NCBI GenBank assembly: GCA_035690495.1 | Contig: DASSKK010000048.1 | Coordinates: forward strand, 1-46,395 | DNA from: DASSKK01 sp035690495 | Lineage (GTDB): Bacteria; Actinomycetota; Actinomycetes; Propionibacteriales; Nocardioidaceae | Direction of reading: 5' to 3' | DNA: 46,395 nt | In this document: piece by piece, positions 16,580 to 25,080 of the stretch | How the letters are laid out: each line of letters opens with the position of its first letter | Numbering within the stretch: the first letter of the stretch is position 1 | Position numbers and translations under genes: made by a program | The notes under the pieces: model-generated | Database searches by the model: none | What the model was told of the DNA's origin: nothing | What the model saw: the letters and a program-made list of their open reading frames with translations, nothing else

Positions 16580-18240
16580 CGTCGTTGGTGGAGGGCGCCC
16601 GACGGCTGGCCGGCAGGGGAGTGAGCCTGACCGACCGCATCGACGGTCTCGACGAGGCAGCCCAGGCTGCCCGCGGCCGGCTCGATGACGCGCTGGTCGA
16701 GCAGGCGGCGACCGTGGCCGAACGGGCGGGCGCGCGGCTGCGGCTGTCCTCCGACCACACCGTCGTGGCGCTCGCCGGGGCCACGGGCTCCGGCAAGTCC
16801 TCGACGTTCAACGCCCTGTGCGGGCTCGACCTGGCCGCGATCGGCGTACGCCGACCCACCACGTCTTGGACGATGGCGTGCGCCTGGGGGGCGGAGGGGG
16901 CCGGCGAGCTGCTCGACTGGCTCGGCGTACCCAAGCGCCACCAGGTCTCCCGCAACAGCATGCTCGACGCCCCGCGCGGCGAGCAGGCCGGCATGGACGG
17001 GCTGGTACTGCTCGACCTGCCCGACCACGACTCCACCGAGGTCGCCCACCACGTCGAGGTGGACCGGCTGGTCACGCTGGCCGACATGCTGGTGTGGGTG
17101 CTCGATCCGCAGAAGTACGCCGACGCGGTCGTCCACGACAAGTACCTCAAGCCCCTTGCCAGCCACGCGGGGATCATGCTGGTCGTGCTCAACCACATCG
17201 ACACCGTTCCCGCCGACCGGCGCGAGTCGATGCTCCACGACCTGCGCCGGCTGCTGAAGGAGGACGGACTCGGCGACGTCCCGGCACTCGCGATCTCCGC
17301 CAAGTACGGCGACGGGATCCCCGAGCTCAGCACGCAGATCGCCACACGGGTCGCCGCCAAGAAGACCGCACGCGAGCGGCTGGTCGCCGACGTGCACGAC
17401 GCCGCCACCGCGCTGGCGGACGTCAACGGCACCGCCAAGCCGGGCAACATCGCCCGGACCCGCAGCCGCGAGCTCGTCGATGCGTTCGCCGAAGCCGCCG
17501 GTGTCCCGACGGTGGTGGCCGCCGTGCAGAAGGCGACCCGCAAGCGTGCCGCCCAGGCGACCGGCTGGCCGGTCACGGCCTGGCTGGGCCGGCTGAAGCC
17601 CGACCCGCTGCGGCGCCTCCACCTCGACCTCGGCAGCCGGGACCGCGAGCTCACGGCGGGCGCAAGCACGTCGATGCCCGAGGTCACTCCGGTGCAGCGA
17701 GCCCGCGTCGACACCGCGGTCCGCGAGGTGGCAGACGACGTCGCCTCCGAGCTGTCGCCCCCCTGGGCCGCCGCGGTGCACCAGGCGTCGGTGTCGCGGC
17801 TGCCCGACCTGGGCGACGCCCTCGACCGGGCGCTGACGACCACCGACCTCGGCGTCGCGCGGACACCCGTGTGGTGGCGCGGCGTACGCGTGCTGCAGTG
17901 GCTGCTCATGCTCGCCGCGGTCGCCGGGGGACTGTGGTTGGCGACGCTGGCGGTCGTGGGTTTCCTGCGGGTGTCCGTCGATGCCTCCGTTCCCGCGTAC
18001 GCCGGTGTCCCGCTGCCGACGATCCTGCTCGTCGGCGGCGTGGTCGTCGGCATCGTCGTGGGACTGGTCTGCCGGGCGCTGGTCGCGGTCTCGGCACGCG
18101 CCAAGGGCAGATCGGCGGACCGTCGGCTGCGTGCGGCGATCGGCGAGGTCACGGAGAGCTTGGTGGTGGAGCCGATCCAGGCGGAGGTCGAGGCCTACCG
18201 CACCGTGCGCACCGGCCTCGCCATCGCCCTACGCCCCTGA
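16576..18240 (+). CDS. Dynamin-like/YfjP-type GTPase B with membrane anchor
   Basis: 554 residues; the GTG start overlaps the stop of GTPase A. P-loop GATGSGKSS at 68-76, RRPTTSW near 92-98, G3 LLDLPDHDST near 148, G4 LNHID near 210. Two strong membrane spans lie near 435-460 (QWLLMLAAVAGGLWLATLAV) and 478-500 (TILLVGGVVVGIVVGLV), followed by a short basic cytoplasmic tail. It is plausibly the membrane-anchored partner of GTPase A in a two-protein machine. Both G domains look active. Partnership with the upstream PrsW protease is inferred from the operon. Confidence 0.8.
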   Translation: MTSLVEGARRLAGRGVSLTDRIDGLDEAAQAARGRLDDALVEQAATVAERAGARLRLSSDHTVVALAGATGSGKSSTFNALCGLDLAAIGVRRPTTSWTMACAWGAEGAGELLDWLGVPKRHQVSRNSMLDAPRGEQAGMDGLVLLDLPDHDSTEVAHHVEVDRLVTLADMLVWVLDPQKYADAVVHDKYLKPLASHAGIMLVVLNHIDTVPADRRESMLHDLRRLLKEDGLGDVPALAISAKYGDGIPELSTQIATRVAAKKTARERLVADVHDAATALADVNGTAKPGNIARTRSRELVDAFAEAAGVPTVVAAVQKATRKRAAQATGWPVTAWLGRLKPDPLRRLHLDLGSRDRELTAGASTSMPEVTPVQRARVDTAVREVADDVASELSPPWAAAVHQASVSRLPDLGDALDRALTTTDLGVARTPVWWRGVRVLQWLLMLAAVAGGLWLATLAVVGFLRVSVDASVPAYAGVPLPTILLVGGVVVGIVVGLVCRALVAVSARAKGRSADRRLRAAIGEVTESLVVEPIQAEVEAYRTVRTGLAIALRP

Positions 18241-18262
18241 CCGCCTCGCCCCACCCGCCGAG

Positions 18263-18311
18263 CCGCGGGTTGATCACCCTCGACCCGCGGGTTAGTCACC
18301 CTCGACCCGCG
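18263..18311. repeat. Tandem 22-bp repeat with nested palindromes
   Basis: Two units of 22 bp (18263-18284 and 18285-18306) share CCGCGGGTT...TCACCCTCGAC, and a third partial unit follows. CCGCGGGT (18263-18270) and ACCCGCGG (18283-18290) are inverted repeats, and each unit also holds GGGT-N5-ACCC. It lies 23 bp after the GTPase stop, so it may end transcription; it may also be a dispersed intergenic repeat. Confidence 0.6.
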
Positions 18312-18448
18312 CAAGGGTCGGGCCGGATGGCGTCCACAGCCGCGCGGTGCCCGGGGTTGCCCACAGATCTCGGTCGCGGTCTGCCTCTGGGGGGTTGCGC
18401 AGGCCAGCCTTGCGTCGTACTGGTTTCCCAGCAAGCAAGGAGCACCCC

Positions 18449-18952
18449 ATGAACGACGCGATGATCACCTTCCAGGGCTGGCTCGGCGGCGACGTCACCT
18501 TCCGCGACACCGCCCGCGGGAGCGTCGCCAACCTGCGGGTCGGCTCGACGCCGCGGATCCGCAGGCAGAACGGCGACTGGGTGGACGGTGAGACCAACTG
18601 GTTCTCGGTCACCTGCTGGCGGGCGCTCGCCGAGAACGTGCGGGACTCGCTGCGCAAGGGGGATCCGGTGATCGTGCACGGCCGGCTGCGCACCGACGTG
18701 TGGGAGCGGGCCGACGGGCAGCTGTCGACGACCTACGTGGTGGAGGCGACGTACGTCGGACACGACCTGGCGCGCGGCACGTCGCTGTTCACCAAGACCG
18801 CCCGCCCCGAGAAGACCGGGGCCGATGACGACTCCGAGAAGCAGGTCAAGGAGATGGTCCACGAGCAGCCCGGCGACCTGCCCGAGGTCGACCGGTGGGG
18901 TCTGGTCGAGCGTGCGCCGATGCAGGAGCCCGGCGAGGACCGGGTGGCCTGA
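18449..18952 (+). CDS. Single-stranded DNA-binding protein paralogue (SsbB-like)
   Basis: 167 residues with one OB fold (1-110): ITFQGWLGGD, TNWFSVTCWRALAENV and KGDPVIVHGRL are typical SSB segments. The tail is short and ends GEDRVA, without the acidic DDxPF tip that recruits partner proteins in the main SSB. It is therefore probably a second SSB, like Rv2478c of M. tuberculosis, which also neighbours an ABC-F gene. The ATG follows an AAGGAG site at 18437-18442 with good spacing. It is a single gene in the same direction as ettA, 60 bp upstream of it. Confidence 0.85.
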   Translation: MNDAMITFQGWLGGDVTFRDTARGSVANLRVGSTPRIRRQNGDWVDGETNWFSVTCWRALAENVRDSLRKGDPVIVHGRLRTDVWERADGQLSTTYVVEATYVGHDLARGTSLFTKTARPEKTGADDDSEKQVKEMVHEQPGDLPEVDRWGLVERAPMQEPGEDRVA

Positions 18953-19012
18953 AGGCCCGCACCAACGTCTCGATTTCAGCCCGTTCGCCAACCGGCCGTA
19001 GGCTTGCCGATC

Positions 19013-20695
19013 ATGGCTGAGTATGTGTTCACCCTGCGCAACGTTCGCAAGGCCCACGGCGACAAGGTGGTCCTCGACAACGTCACCCTGTCCTTCCTGC
19101 ACGGAGCGAAGATCGGCGTCGTCGGCCCCAACGGCACCGGCAAGTCGACGCTGCTGAAGATCATGGCCGGCCTCGAGCAGGCCTCCAACGGCGATGCGAT
19201 CCGCGACCCCGAGGCCACCGTCGGCATGCTGCAGCAGGAGCCGCCGCTGACCGAGGGCACGACCGTGCTCGCCAACGTCGAGGAGGCGGTCGGGGAGATC
19301 AAGGCGAAGCTGACCCGTTTCAACGAGGTCTCCGAGGAGCTCGCCGACCCGGACGCCGACTACGACAAGCTGCTCGCCGAGATGGGCGACCTGCAGACCG
19401 ACCTGGACCACGCCAACGCGTGGGACCTGGACAGCAGGCTCGACCAGGCGATGGACGCGCTGCGGTGCCCGCCGCCCGAGGCGATCGTCGACAACCTGTC
19501 GGGAGGCGAGCGGCGCCGGGTCGCGCTCTGCAAGCTGCTGCTGCAGCAACCCGATCTGCTGCTCCTCGACGAGCCGACCAACCACCTCGACGCCGAGTCG
19601 GTGCAGTGGCTGGAGAGCCACCTCGCGTCGTATCCCGGCGCAGTGCTGGCGGTCACCCACGACCGGTACTTCCTCGACAACGTCGCGAGCTGGATCCTCG
19701 AGCTCGACCGAGGCAAGACGCACCCCTACGAGGGCAACTACTCGACGTACCTCGAGACCAAGAAGCAGCGGCTGCAGATCGAGGGACAGAAGGACGCCAA
19801 GCGCGCCAAGATGCTCGAGCGCGAGCTGGAGTGGGTGCGGTCGAACCCGAAGGCCCGGCAGGCCAAGAGCAAGTCAAGGCTCGCGCGCTACGAGGAGCTC
19901 GCGGCCGAGGCCGAGCGGATGCGCAAGGTCGACGTCTCGGAGATCAACATCCCGGCCGGCCCGCGGCTCGGCGATGTCGTGCTGGAGGCACACGACCTGA
20001 AGAAGGGCTTCGGCGACCGGGTGCTGATGCACGACCTGTCGTTCACGCTGCCACGGGCCGGCATCGTGGGCGTGATCGGGCCCAACGGCGTCGGCAAGAC
20101 CACGCTGTTCCGGATGATCGTGGGAGAGGAGAAGCCTGACGAGGGGGAGCTGAAGGTCGGCCAGACCGTCAGCATCTCCTACGTGGACCAGACCCGCGGC
20201 GGCCTCGACGCGAACAAGTCCGTGTGGGAGGTCGTCTCCGACGGCCTGGACCACATCAAGGTCGCCAACTACGAGGTGCCGAGCCGGGCCTACATCGCGT
20301 CCTTCGGGTTCAAGGGCCCCGACCAGCAGAAGAAGGCGGGTGTTCTCTCCGGGGGCGAGCGCAATCGACTGAACCTCGCGCTGACCTTGAAGATGGGCGG
20401 CAACATGCTGCTTCTCGACGAGCCGACCAACGACCTCGACGTGGAGACGCTCCAGTCACTCGAGGACGCGCTGCTGGAGTTTCCTGGCTGTGCGTTGATC
20501 ACGTCCCACGACCGGTGGTTCCTGGATCGCACGGCCACGCACATCTTGGCCTGGGAGGGCACCGACGAGGACGAGGGCGCCTGGTTCTGGTTCGAGGGGA
20601 ACTTCGCGGCCTACGAAGCCAACAAGGTCGAACGCCTCGGTGTCGAGGCAGCGCGTCCGCACCGCGTCACACACCGCAAGCTACACCGCGACTGA
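19013..20695 (+). CDS. ettA: Energy-dependent translational throttle protein EttA (ABC-F)
   Basis: 560 residues, the usual EttA length. There are two ABC cassettes and no membrane spans: first Walker A GPNGTGKST near 39-47 with LSGGERRRVALC and LLLDEPTNHLD; second Walker A GPNGVGKTT near 357-365 with LSGGERNRLNLA and LLLDEPTNDLD. The linker between them (about 250-310) is the charged helical P-site tRNA interaction motif. EttA binds the ribosomal E site and gates the first peptide bond according to the ATP/ADP ratio. The start is ATG 19013, where the family begins M-A-E-Y. The 3' end overlaps the convergent EamA gene by 15 bp. Confidence 0.94.
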   Translation: MAEYVFTLRNVRKAHGDKVVLDNVTLSFLHGAKIGVVGPNGTGKSTLLKIMAGLEQASNGDAIRDPEATVGMLQQEPPLTEGTTVLANVEEAVGEIKAKLTRFNEVSEELADPDADYDKLLAEMGDLQTDLDHANAWDLDSRLDQAMDALRCPPPEAIVDNLSGGERRRVALCKLLLQQPDLLLLDEPTNHLDAESVQWLESHLASYPGAVLAVTHDRYFLDNVASWILELDRGKTHPYEGNYSTYLETKKQRLQIEGQKDAKRAKMLERELEWVRSNPKARQAKSKSRLARYEELAAEAERMRKVDVSEINIPAGPRLGDVVLEAHDLKKGFGDRVLMHDLSFTLPRAGIVGVIGPNGVGKTTLFRMIVGEEKPDEGELKVGQTVSISYVDQTRGGLDANKSVWEVVSDGLDHIKVANYEVPSRAYIASFGFKGPDQQKKAGVLSGGERNRLNLALTLKMGGNMLLLDEPTNDLDVETLQSLEDALLEFPGCALITSHDRWFLDRTATHILAWEGTDEDEGAWFWFEGNFAAYEANKVERLGVEAARPHRVTHRKLHRD

Positions 20696-21625
20696 GCGAG
20701 GATCACCGCGACTGACCTCGACGTCGTCAACGGGCCGGTCGCCCGTGTCGTCGCCACCGGCGGTGACATCTTCGCGGTGACCGGTGCGCTCGGCGCCGAT
20801 GCCCCCTGCGACCACGAAGCAGATCCCCAGCAGCGGCCACCAGCCCGGGATCTGGTGCAGCAGCACCACTCCGACGGTCAGCGCGATCGCGGGCTCCAGG
20901 CTCATCAGTGTGCCGAAGGCGCCCGCGTTCAGCCGGCGCAGCGCGAGCAGCTCGAGGCTGAACGGCACCACCGGCAGCAGGAGACCGAGCCCGAGGCCGA
21001 TTCCGGCCAGTTGCCAGGTCATCGCCGGCAGTGTCGCCGGGCCGGCCACCAGGGTGGCGACGATGCCGGCGACCGGCAGTGAGATCGCGAGGCCGTCCAG
21101 TCCCGCGACCTCGTCGCCGACGCGCTGGGTGAGCAGGATGTACGACGCCCAGCACACCGCCGCGCCGAGCGCGAACAGCACCCCCATGACTTCGACGTCG
21201 GCCTGCCACGGCTGGGTGAGCAGCAGAACCCCTGCCGCGGCCAGCGCCGGCCAGACGAACGAGCGTCCGCCACGGCTGCGTGCCACGGCGACGCTCAGCG
21301 GTCCGAGGAACTCCAGGGCGCTGGCCGTGCCGAGCGGGATCCGAGCGACCGCCTCCATGAAGAAGAACGTCATGCCGGCGGTGACCACACCGAGCAGCAC
21401 CGCGGCCGGCAGCACCTGACGGTCGAGGTCACGCAGGCGCGGCCGGGCCAGCACCAGCATCAACGCCCCGGCCCACACCAGACGAAGCCAGCCGGCGCCT
21501 TCGGGGCCGATCCGGTCGAAGAGGTCGACAGAGACGGCCAGCCCGAGCTGGACGCACGTCATCGAGCCGAGGGCCATCAGGGCCCCGGCCCGCGGCGACG
21601 TACGGAAGCTGCGCTGTGTGGTCAC
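20681..21625 (-). CDS. EamA (DMT) family exporter, RhtA-like
   Basis: About 314 residues with ten predicted membrane helices in two EamA repeats. The pattern (ALEFLGPLSVAV, then LMSLEPAIALTVGVVLLHQ in the second half) is that of RhtA-type threonine/homoserine exporters. The C-terminal 35 residues are polar and cytoplasmic. The GTG at 21625 is preferred; a TTG at 21640 is also in frame. It is divergent from a LysR regulator, which probably controls it. Substrate is inferred only from similarity. Confidence 0.85.
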   Translation of the reverse strand: MTTQRSFRTSPRAGALMALGSMTCVQLGLAVSVDLFDRIGPEGAGWLRLVWAGALMLVLARPRLRDLDRQVLPAAVLLGVVTAGMTFFFMEAVARIPLGTASALEFLGPLSVAVARSRGGRSFVWPALAAAGVLLLTQPWQADVEVMGVLFALGAAVCWASYILLTQRVGDEVAGLDGLAISLPVAGIVATLVAGPATLPAMTWQLAGIGLGLGLLLPVVPFSLELLALRRLNAGAFGTLMSLEPAIALTVGVVLLHQIPGWWPLLGICFVVAGGIGAERTGHREDVTAGGDDTGDRPVDDVEVSRGDPRSVAV

Positions 21626-21639
21626 CCGGTCAGTAGACA

Positions 21640-21658
21640 ACGCGAAAACCGTTCGCGT
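21640..21658. promoter_or_regulatory. Palindrome in the divergent EamA-LysR region
   Basis: ACGCGAA (21640-21646) and TTCGCGT (21652-21658) are perfect inverted repeats around a 5-base spacer. The site lies between the two starts, close to the EamA start, and is a good candidate binding site for the LysR-type protein. Confidence 0.5.
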
Positions 21659-21693
21659 CCACGTGGCATTGTTACAGATATCATTCAGAGATC

Positions 21694-22593
21694 ATGAACG
21701 ATCACCTAATGGATCCGCGACGGCTCGAGCTGCTGCTCGAGCTCTCCAGGCTGGGGTCGATGCGCGAGGTGGCCGACACCCTCGGAGTCACCACCTCGAC
21801 GGTCTCTCAGCAGATCTCTGCCCTTGCACGGCAGCTGGGCACACCACTGGTGGAGCCCGAGGGGCGCCGGGTGCGGCTGACGCCTGCGGGCCGCCGGCTT
21901 GCGGGCCACGCGGTGACGGTGCTGGCGGCCATGGAGGCCGCGCGGCTCGATCTCGACCCGACTGCGGTCCCGGTCGGCACCGTGCGCGTGGCGGCGTTCG
22001 CCAGTGCTGTCCGTGAGTGGCTCCTGCCGGTGGCGCGCTCGCTGGCGGATACCGACCCCGACGTGCGCCTGCTCATCCACGAGCACGAGCCGGCGGAGGC
22101 GCTGAACCTGCTGGGAGCCGACGACGTGGACCTCGCCCTTACCTACGACTACGACCTGGCTCCGGTGACCTTCGATCCGTCGATGTCGGCAACCTCGCTG
22201 GGGCAGACGACGTGGGCGTTGGGCTGTCCCTCGGGCACGCGCGGGGCGCGCGGCAACGCCCGGGAGGTGTTCTCGCACTTCGCCGGGCAGGACTGGATCG
22301 TGAACTCGCGCAACACCGCCGACGACGACGTGGTGCGCACCCTTGCGGCGATGGCCGGGTTCCGGCCGAGGATCGCCCACCGAGCGGACAGCCTCGATCT
22401 GGTCCAGGACATGATCGCCGCCGGACTCGGCGTGGGTCTGCTGCCCGCCTCGACGCGCACCATCCGCGGGGTGAGCCTGCGGCCGCTGGACGACCCGGGC
22501 GTCGTACTCCGCTCCTACGCGGTGACGCGGCGGGGACGTGCGCAGTGGCCGCCGCTTGCGCTGGTGCTCGGGCTGTTGCGCCCGCGCGGCTAG
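21694..22593 (+). CDS. LysR-family transcriptional regulator
   Basis: 299 residues. The N-terminal winged helix-turn-helix spans about 8-65 (RRLELLLELSRLGSMREVAD, then TTSTVSQQISALARQLG), followed by the linker helix and a periplasmic-binding-like effector domain (about 90-295). Dimeric activator or repressor of the divergent exporter gene is the usual arrangement. Effector unknown, plausibly the exported amino acid. The start at 21694 has no strong ribosome site; an in-frame ATG five codons on is an alternative. Confidence 0.9.
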   Translation: MNDHLMDPRRLELLLELSRLGSMREVADTLGVTTSTVSQQISALARQLGTPLVEPEGRRVRLTPAGRRLAGHAVTVLAAMEAARLDLDPTAVPVGTVRVAAFASAVREWLLPVARSLADTDPDVRLLIHEHEPAEALNLLGADDVDLALTYDYDLAPVTFDPSMSATSLGQTTWALGCPSGTRGARGNAREVFSHFAGQDWIVNSRNTADDDVVRTLAAMAGFRPRIAHRADSLDLVQDMIAAGLGVGLLPASTRTIRGVSLRPLDDPGVVLRSYAVTRRGRAQWPPLALVLGLLRPRG

Positions 22594-22597
22594 CCGG

Positions 22598-23131
22598 TCA
22601 GCGGATGTCCATGGCCGGGTGGGAGGCAACCAGCCGGTCGGTGACGGTGTCGAAGACGCGGCCCACCGCCTGGAAGTCGTCGGCTCCGACGAGGTCGATG
22701 AGCAGCTCGCGTACGCCGGCCACGTGCGTGGATGCCGCTTCGTGGAGCCGTTCCAGCCCGGTGTCGGTGATCACCGCCTCGACTCCCCTCCGGTCCTCCA
22801 CGCAGCAGTCGCGGGCAACCAGTCCCGACTTCTCCAGCCGCGAGACCGTGTGGGTCACCCTGCTGCGCGAGTGGCTCAGCGAGTCGGCGAGCTCGGCCAT
22901 CCGCATCCGGTGGCGGGGTGACTCCGAGAGGCGGACCAGGATCTCGTACTCCGGCAGCGAGAGATCGTGCCGGTCGCGCAGGTCCCGGTCCAGCCGGTCC
23001 ATCAGCAGTGTGGTGCCGACCAGGTAGGCCCGCCAGGCCCGCTGCTGATCCGCGTCCAGCCACGGCCAGTCGCCGGCGCGGCTCGGCGCCCGGCCGACGT
23101 TGGTCGTCGCGGTCAGAGGTGTTACTGGCAT
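22598..23131 (-). CDS. MarR-family transcriptional regulator
   Basis: 177 residues with a central winged helix: LSLPEYEILVRLSESPRHR, then RMAELADSLSHSRSRVTHTVSRLEK (recognition helix) and a beta-wing DRRGVEAVITDTG. The N-terminal 25 residues are an extension. It dimerises through terminal helices. It is divergent from the yceI gene with a palindrome over that promoter, so it likely represses yceI and itself. The ligand may be a phenolic or lipophilic compound or an oxidant; it carries adjacent Cys residues (RDCCVEDRRG) in or near the wing that could sense redox state. ATG 23131 is chosen over the GTG just before it. Confidence 0.9.
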   Translation of the reverse strand: MPVTPLTATTNVGRAPSRAGDWPWLDADQQRAWRAYLVGTTLLMDRLDRDLRDRHDLSLPEYEILVRLSESPRHRMRMAELADSLSHSRSRVTHTVSRLEKSGLVARDCCVEDRRGVEAVITDTGLERLHEAASTHVAGVRELLIDLVGADDFQAVGRVFDTVTDRLVASHPAMDIR

Positions 23132-23155
23132 CACAGGAATAAGCCTACCCGCCCA

Positions 23156-23203
23156 TTGGTTGAAGATTCAACAAGGACCTGCTATGGTTCCAATAGTTGA
23201 AGC
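23156..23203 (+). promoter_or_regulatory. yceI promoter with MarR-type operator
   Basis: A -35 box TTGAAG (23160-23165), a 17-bp spacer and a -10 box TATGGT (23183-23188) form a good promoter for yceI. The -35 box lies inside an imperfect palindrome centred on TTGAA-GA-TTCAA (23160-23171), the kind of site MarR proteins bind. A second smaller palindrome GTTG-AAG-CAAC follows just downstream of the -10 box. Confidence 0.6.
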
Positions 23204-23233
23204 AACAAGTATTTCTAACGAGAGGCGAGAGAC

Positions 23234-23779
23234 ATGAGCATCGACGTACTGCAGCGGACCGAGATCCCGGCGGGGACCTGGGTGGTCGACCCGAGCCACT
23301 CCGAGGTGGGGTTCACGGCCCGACACCTGATGAGCAAGGTGCGCGGCCTGTTCGAGACGTTCGAGGCCACCATCGTGACCGGGGACGCTCCGTCGGCGAT
23401 CGCCAGCATCGACCTGAACTCGATCGACACCCGCGACGAGAAGCGCGACGCGCACCTGCGCTCCTCGGACTTCTTCGATGTCGCCAGCTCCGGCCCGATG
23501 ACGTTCGCCAGCACCGAGGTGGTGTCCGGAGGCAAGGGTCTGCTGGTCACCGGCGACCTCACCATCAAGGGCATCACCCGGCCGGTCACCCTCGACGTGG
23601 AGGTGCTCGGGACCGACACCGACCCGTGGGGCGGCACGCGCGTGGGCTTCGAGGGCACCGCGACGATCTCCCGCAAGGAGTGGGGCGTGGACTTCAACGT
23701 GCCGATGGAGGGCGGACGCCTGCTCGTCGGCGACAAGGTCGAGCTGACCATCGCGGCCCAGGCCGTGCTCCAGCAGTAA
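23234..23779 (+). CDS. YceI-family lipocalin-like protein
   Basis: 181 residues with the YceI marks: W-V-V-D-P-S-H-S near 16-23, FTARHLM, L...D...R..HL..SDFFD (58-75), LTIKGITRPVTLDV and a final L-T-I-A-A-Q-A. The fold is an extended beta-barrel that binds long isoprenoid or fatty molecules. There is no signal peptide, so this member is cytoplasmic. A purine-rich AGAGGCGAGAGA precedes the ATG. The MarR regulator is divergent upstream, and the thiolase gene abuts it tail to tail with no gap. Confidence 0.9.
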   Translation: MSIDVLQRTEIPAGTWVVDPSHSEVGFTARHLMSKVRGLFETFEATIVTGDAPSAIASIDLNSIDTRDEKRDAHLRSSDFFDVASSGPMTFASTEVVSGGKGLLVTGDLTIKGITRPVTLDVEVLGTDTDPWGGTRVGFEGTATISRKEWGVDFNVPMEGGRLLVGDKVELTIAAQAVLQQ

Positions 23780-25006
23780 TCAGGAGAGGCGTTCGAGGAT
23801 AAGGGCCATCCCCTGGCCGCCGCCCACGCACATCGTGATCAGCCCGATCTGCTTGTTGTGCCAGGTCAACGAGTTGAGCATGGTGTTCTGCAAGCGGGCC
23901 CCGGTCATCCCGAACGGGTGGCCCACCGCGATCGCACCGCCATTGACATTGAGCCGGTCCAGGTCGATCCCCAGGTCCTGGTAGGACGGGACGACCTGGG
24001 CCGCGAACGCCTCGTTGATCTCGACCAGGTCGATGTCGGCGATGCTCATCCCGGCGCGGGCCAGCGCCTGCTGGGTCGCCCCGACCGGGCCGAGGCCCAT
24101 GATCTCCGGCGACAACGCCGTAACGCCCGTGGACACGATCCGCGCCAGCGGCGTGAGGCCGAGTTCGGCCGCCTTGGTGTCCGACATCACCACGACCGCC
24201 GCGGCGCCGTCGTTGAGCGGGCAGCAGTTGCCGGCGGTGACCACACCGTCCGGCCGGAACACCGGCTTCAGCTCGGAGACCCCCTCGAGGGTGACCCCCC
24301 TGCGTGGGCCGTCGTCGGCAGAGACGACACGGCCGTCCGGGCTGCCGGGGATGGTCACCGGGGTGATCTCGTTGGCCCAGAAGCCGCTGTCGATGGCCTT
24401 CTCGGCCAGGTTCTGCGAGCGGACCCCGAACTCGTCGAGCTCGCGACGGGACAGCCCCCTCAGCGAGGCGACGTTTTCCGCGGTCTGCCCCATCGCGATG
24501 TAGGCGTCCGGGGCCCGTCCGTCCTCGCGCGGGTCTCGCCAGTCCGTGCCCCCCTGCGCCGCCTGCTCGGTGCGCGCCTCGGCCTCGCCGAACCGGGGGT
24601 TGTGGGTGTCAGGCAGCGTGTCGGAGTTTCCCTTGACGAACCGGGACACCATCTCCACTCCGGCGGAGACGAACACGTCGCCCTCGCCGGCCTTGATCGC
24701 GTGGAAGGCCATCCGCGTGGTCTGCACCGACGAGGAGCAGTAGCGGGTGATCGTTGCGCCCGGTAGGTGGTCGTAGCCCAGGAGCACGGCGACGATGCGG
24801 GCCATGTTGAACCCGGCCTCTCCGCCGGGCAGCCCACAGCCCAGGTAGAGGTCGTCGATCTCGGTGGGGTCGAGCTGCGGGATCTTGTCCAGCGCGGTGC
24901 GCACGATCGTCGCGGTCAGGTCGTCGGGCCGCAGCTCGGTCATCGACCCCTTGAACGCGCGGCCGATGGGGGAACGGGCCGCGGAAACGATCACTGCTTC
25001 GGGCAT
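23780..25006 (-). CDS. Acetyl-CoA acyltransferase (thiolase)
   Basis: 408 residues. Catalyses thiolytic cleavage of 3-ketoacyl-CoA, the last step of beta-oxidation. Nucleophile Cys90 in ITRYCSSSVQT, base His in IAVGHPFGMTGAR near 360, and the second Cys in MCVGGGQG near 394 are all present. The length is standard for the degradative type. It stands alone on this strand, and two CoA thioesterase genes run divergently from its start, which hints at a shared role in acyl-CoA turnover. Confidence 0.92.
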   Translation of the reverse strand: MPEAVIVSAARSPIGRAFKGSMTELRPDDLTATIVRTALDKIPQLDPTEIDDLYLGCGLPGGEAGFNMARIVAVLLGYDHLPGATITRYCSSSVQTTRMAFHAIKAGEGDVFVSAGVEMVSRFVKGNSDTLPDTHNPRFGEAEARTEQAAQGGTDWRDPREDGRAPDAYIAMGQTAENVASLRGLSRRELDEFGVRSQNLAEKAIDSGFWANEITPVTIPGSPDGRVVSADDGPRRGVTLEGVSELKPVFRPDGVVTAGNCCPLNDGAAAVVVMSDTKAAELGLTPLARIVSTGVTALSPEIMGLGPVGATQQALARAGMSIADIDLVEINEAFAAQVVPSYQDLGIDLDRLNVNGGAIAVGHPFGMTGARLQNTMLNSLTWHNKQIGLITMCVGGGQGMALILERLS

Positions 25007-25080
25007 CGTGGACTCCGATTCGTCGACGGGGGTGAGAACCTGCGTCCACCCTAGAGGGCCGTCGATGCGAGGATGCAGCC

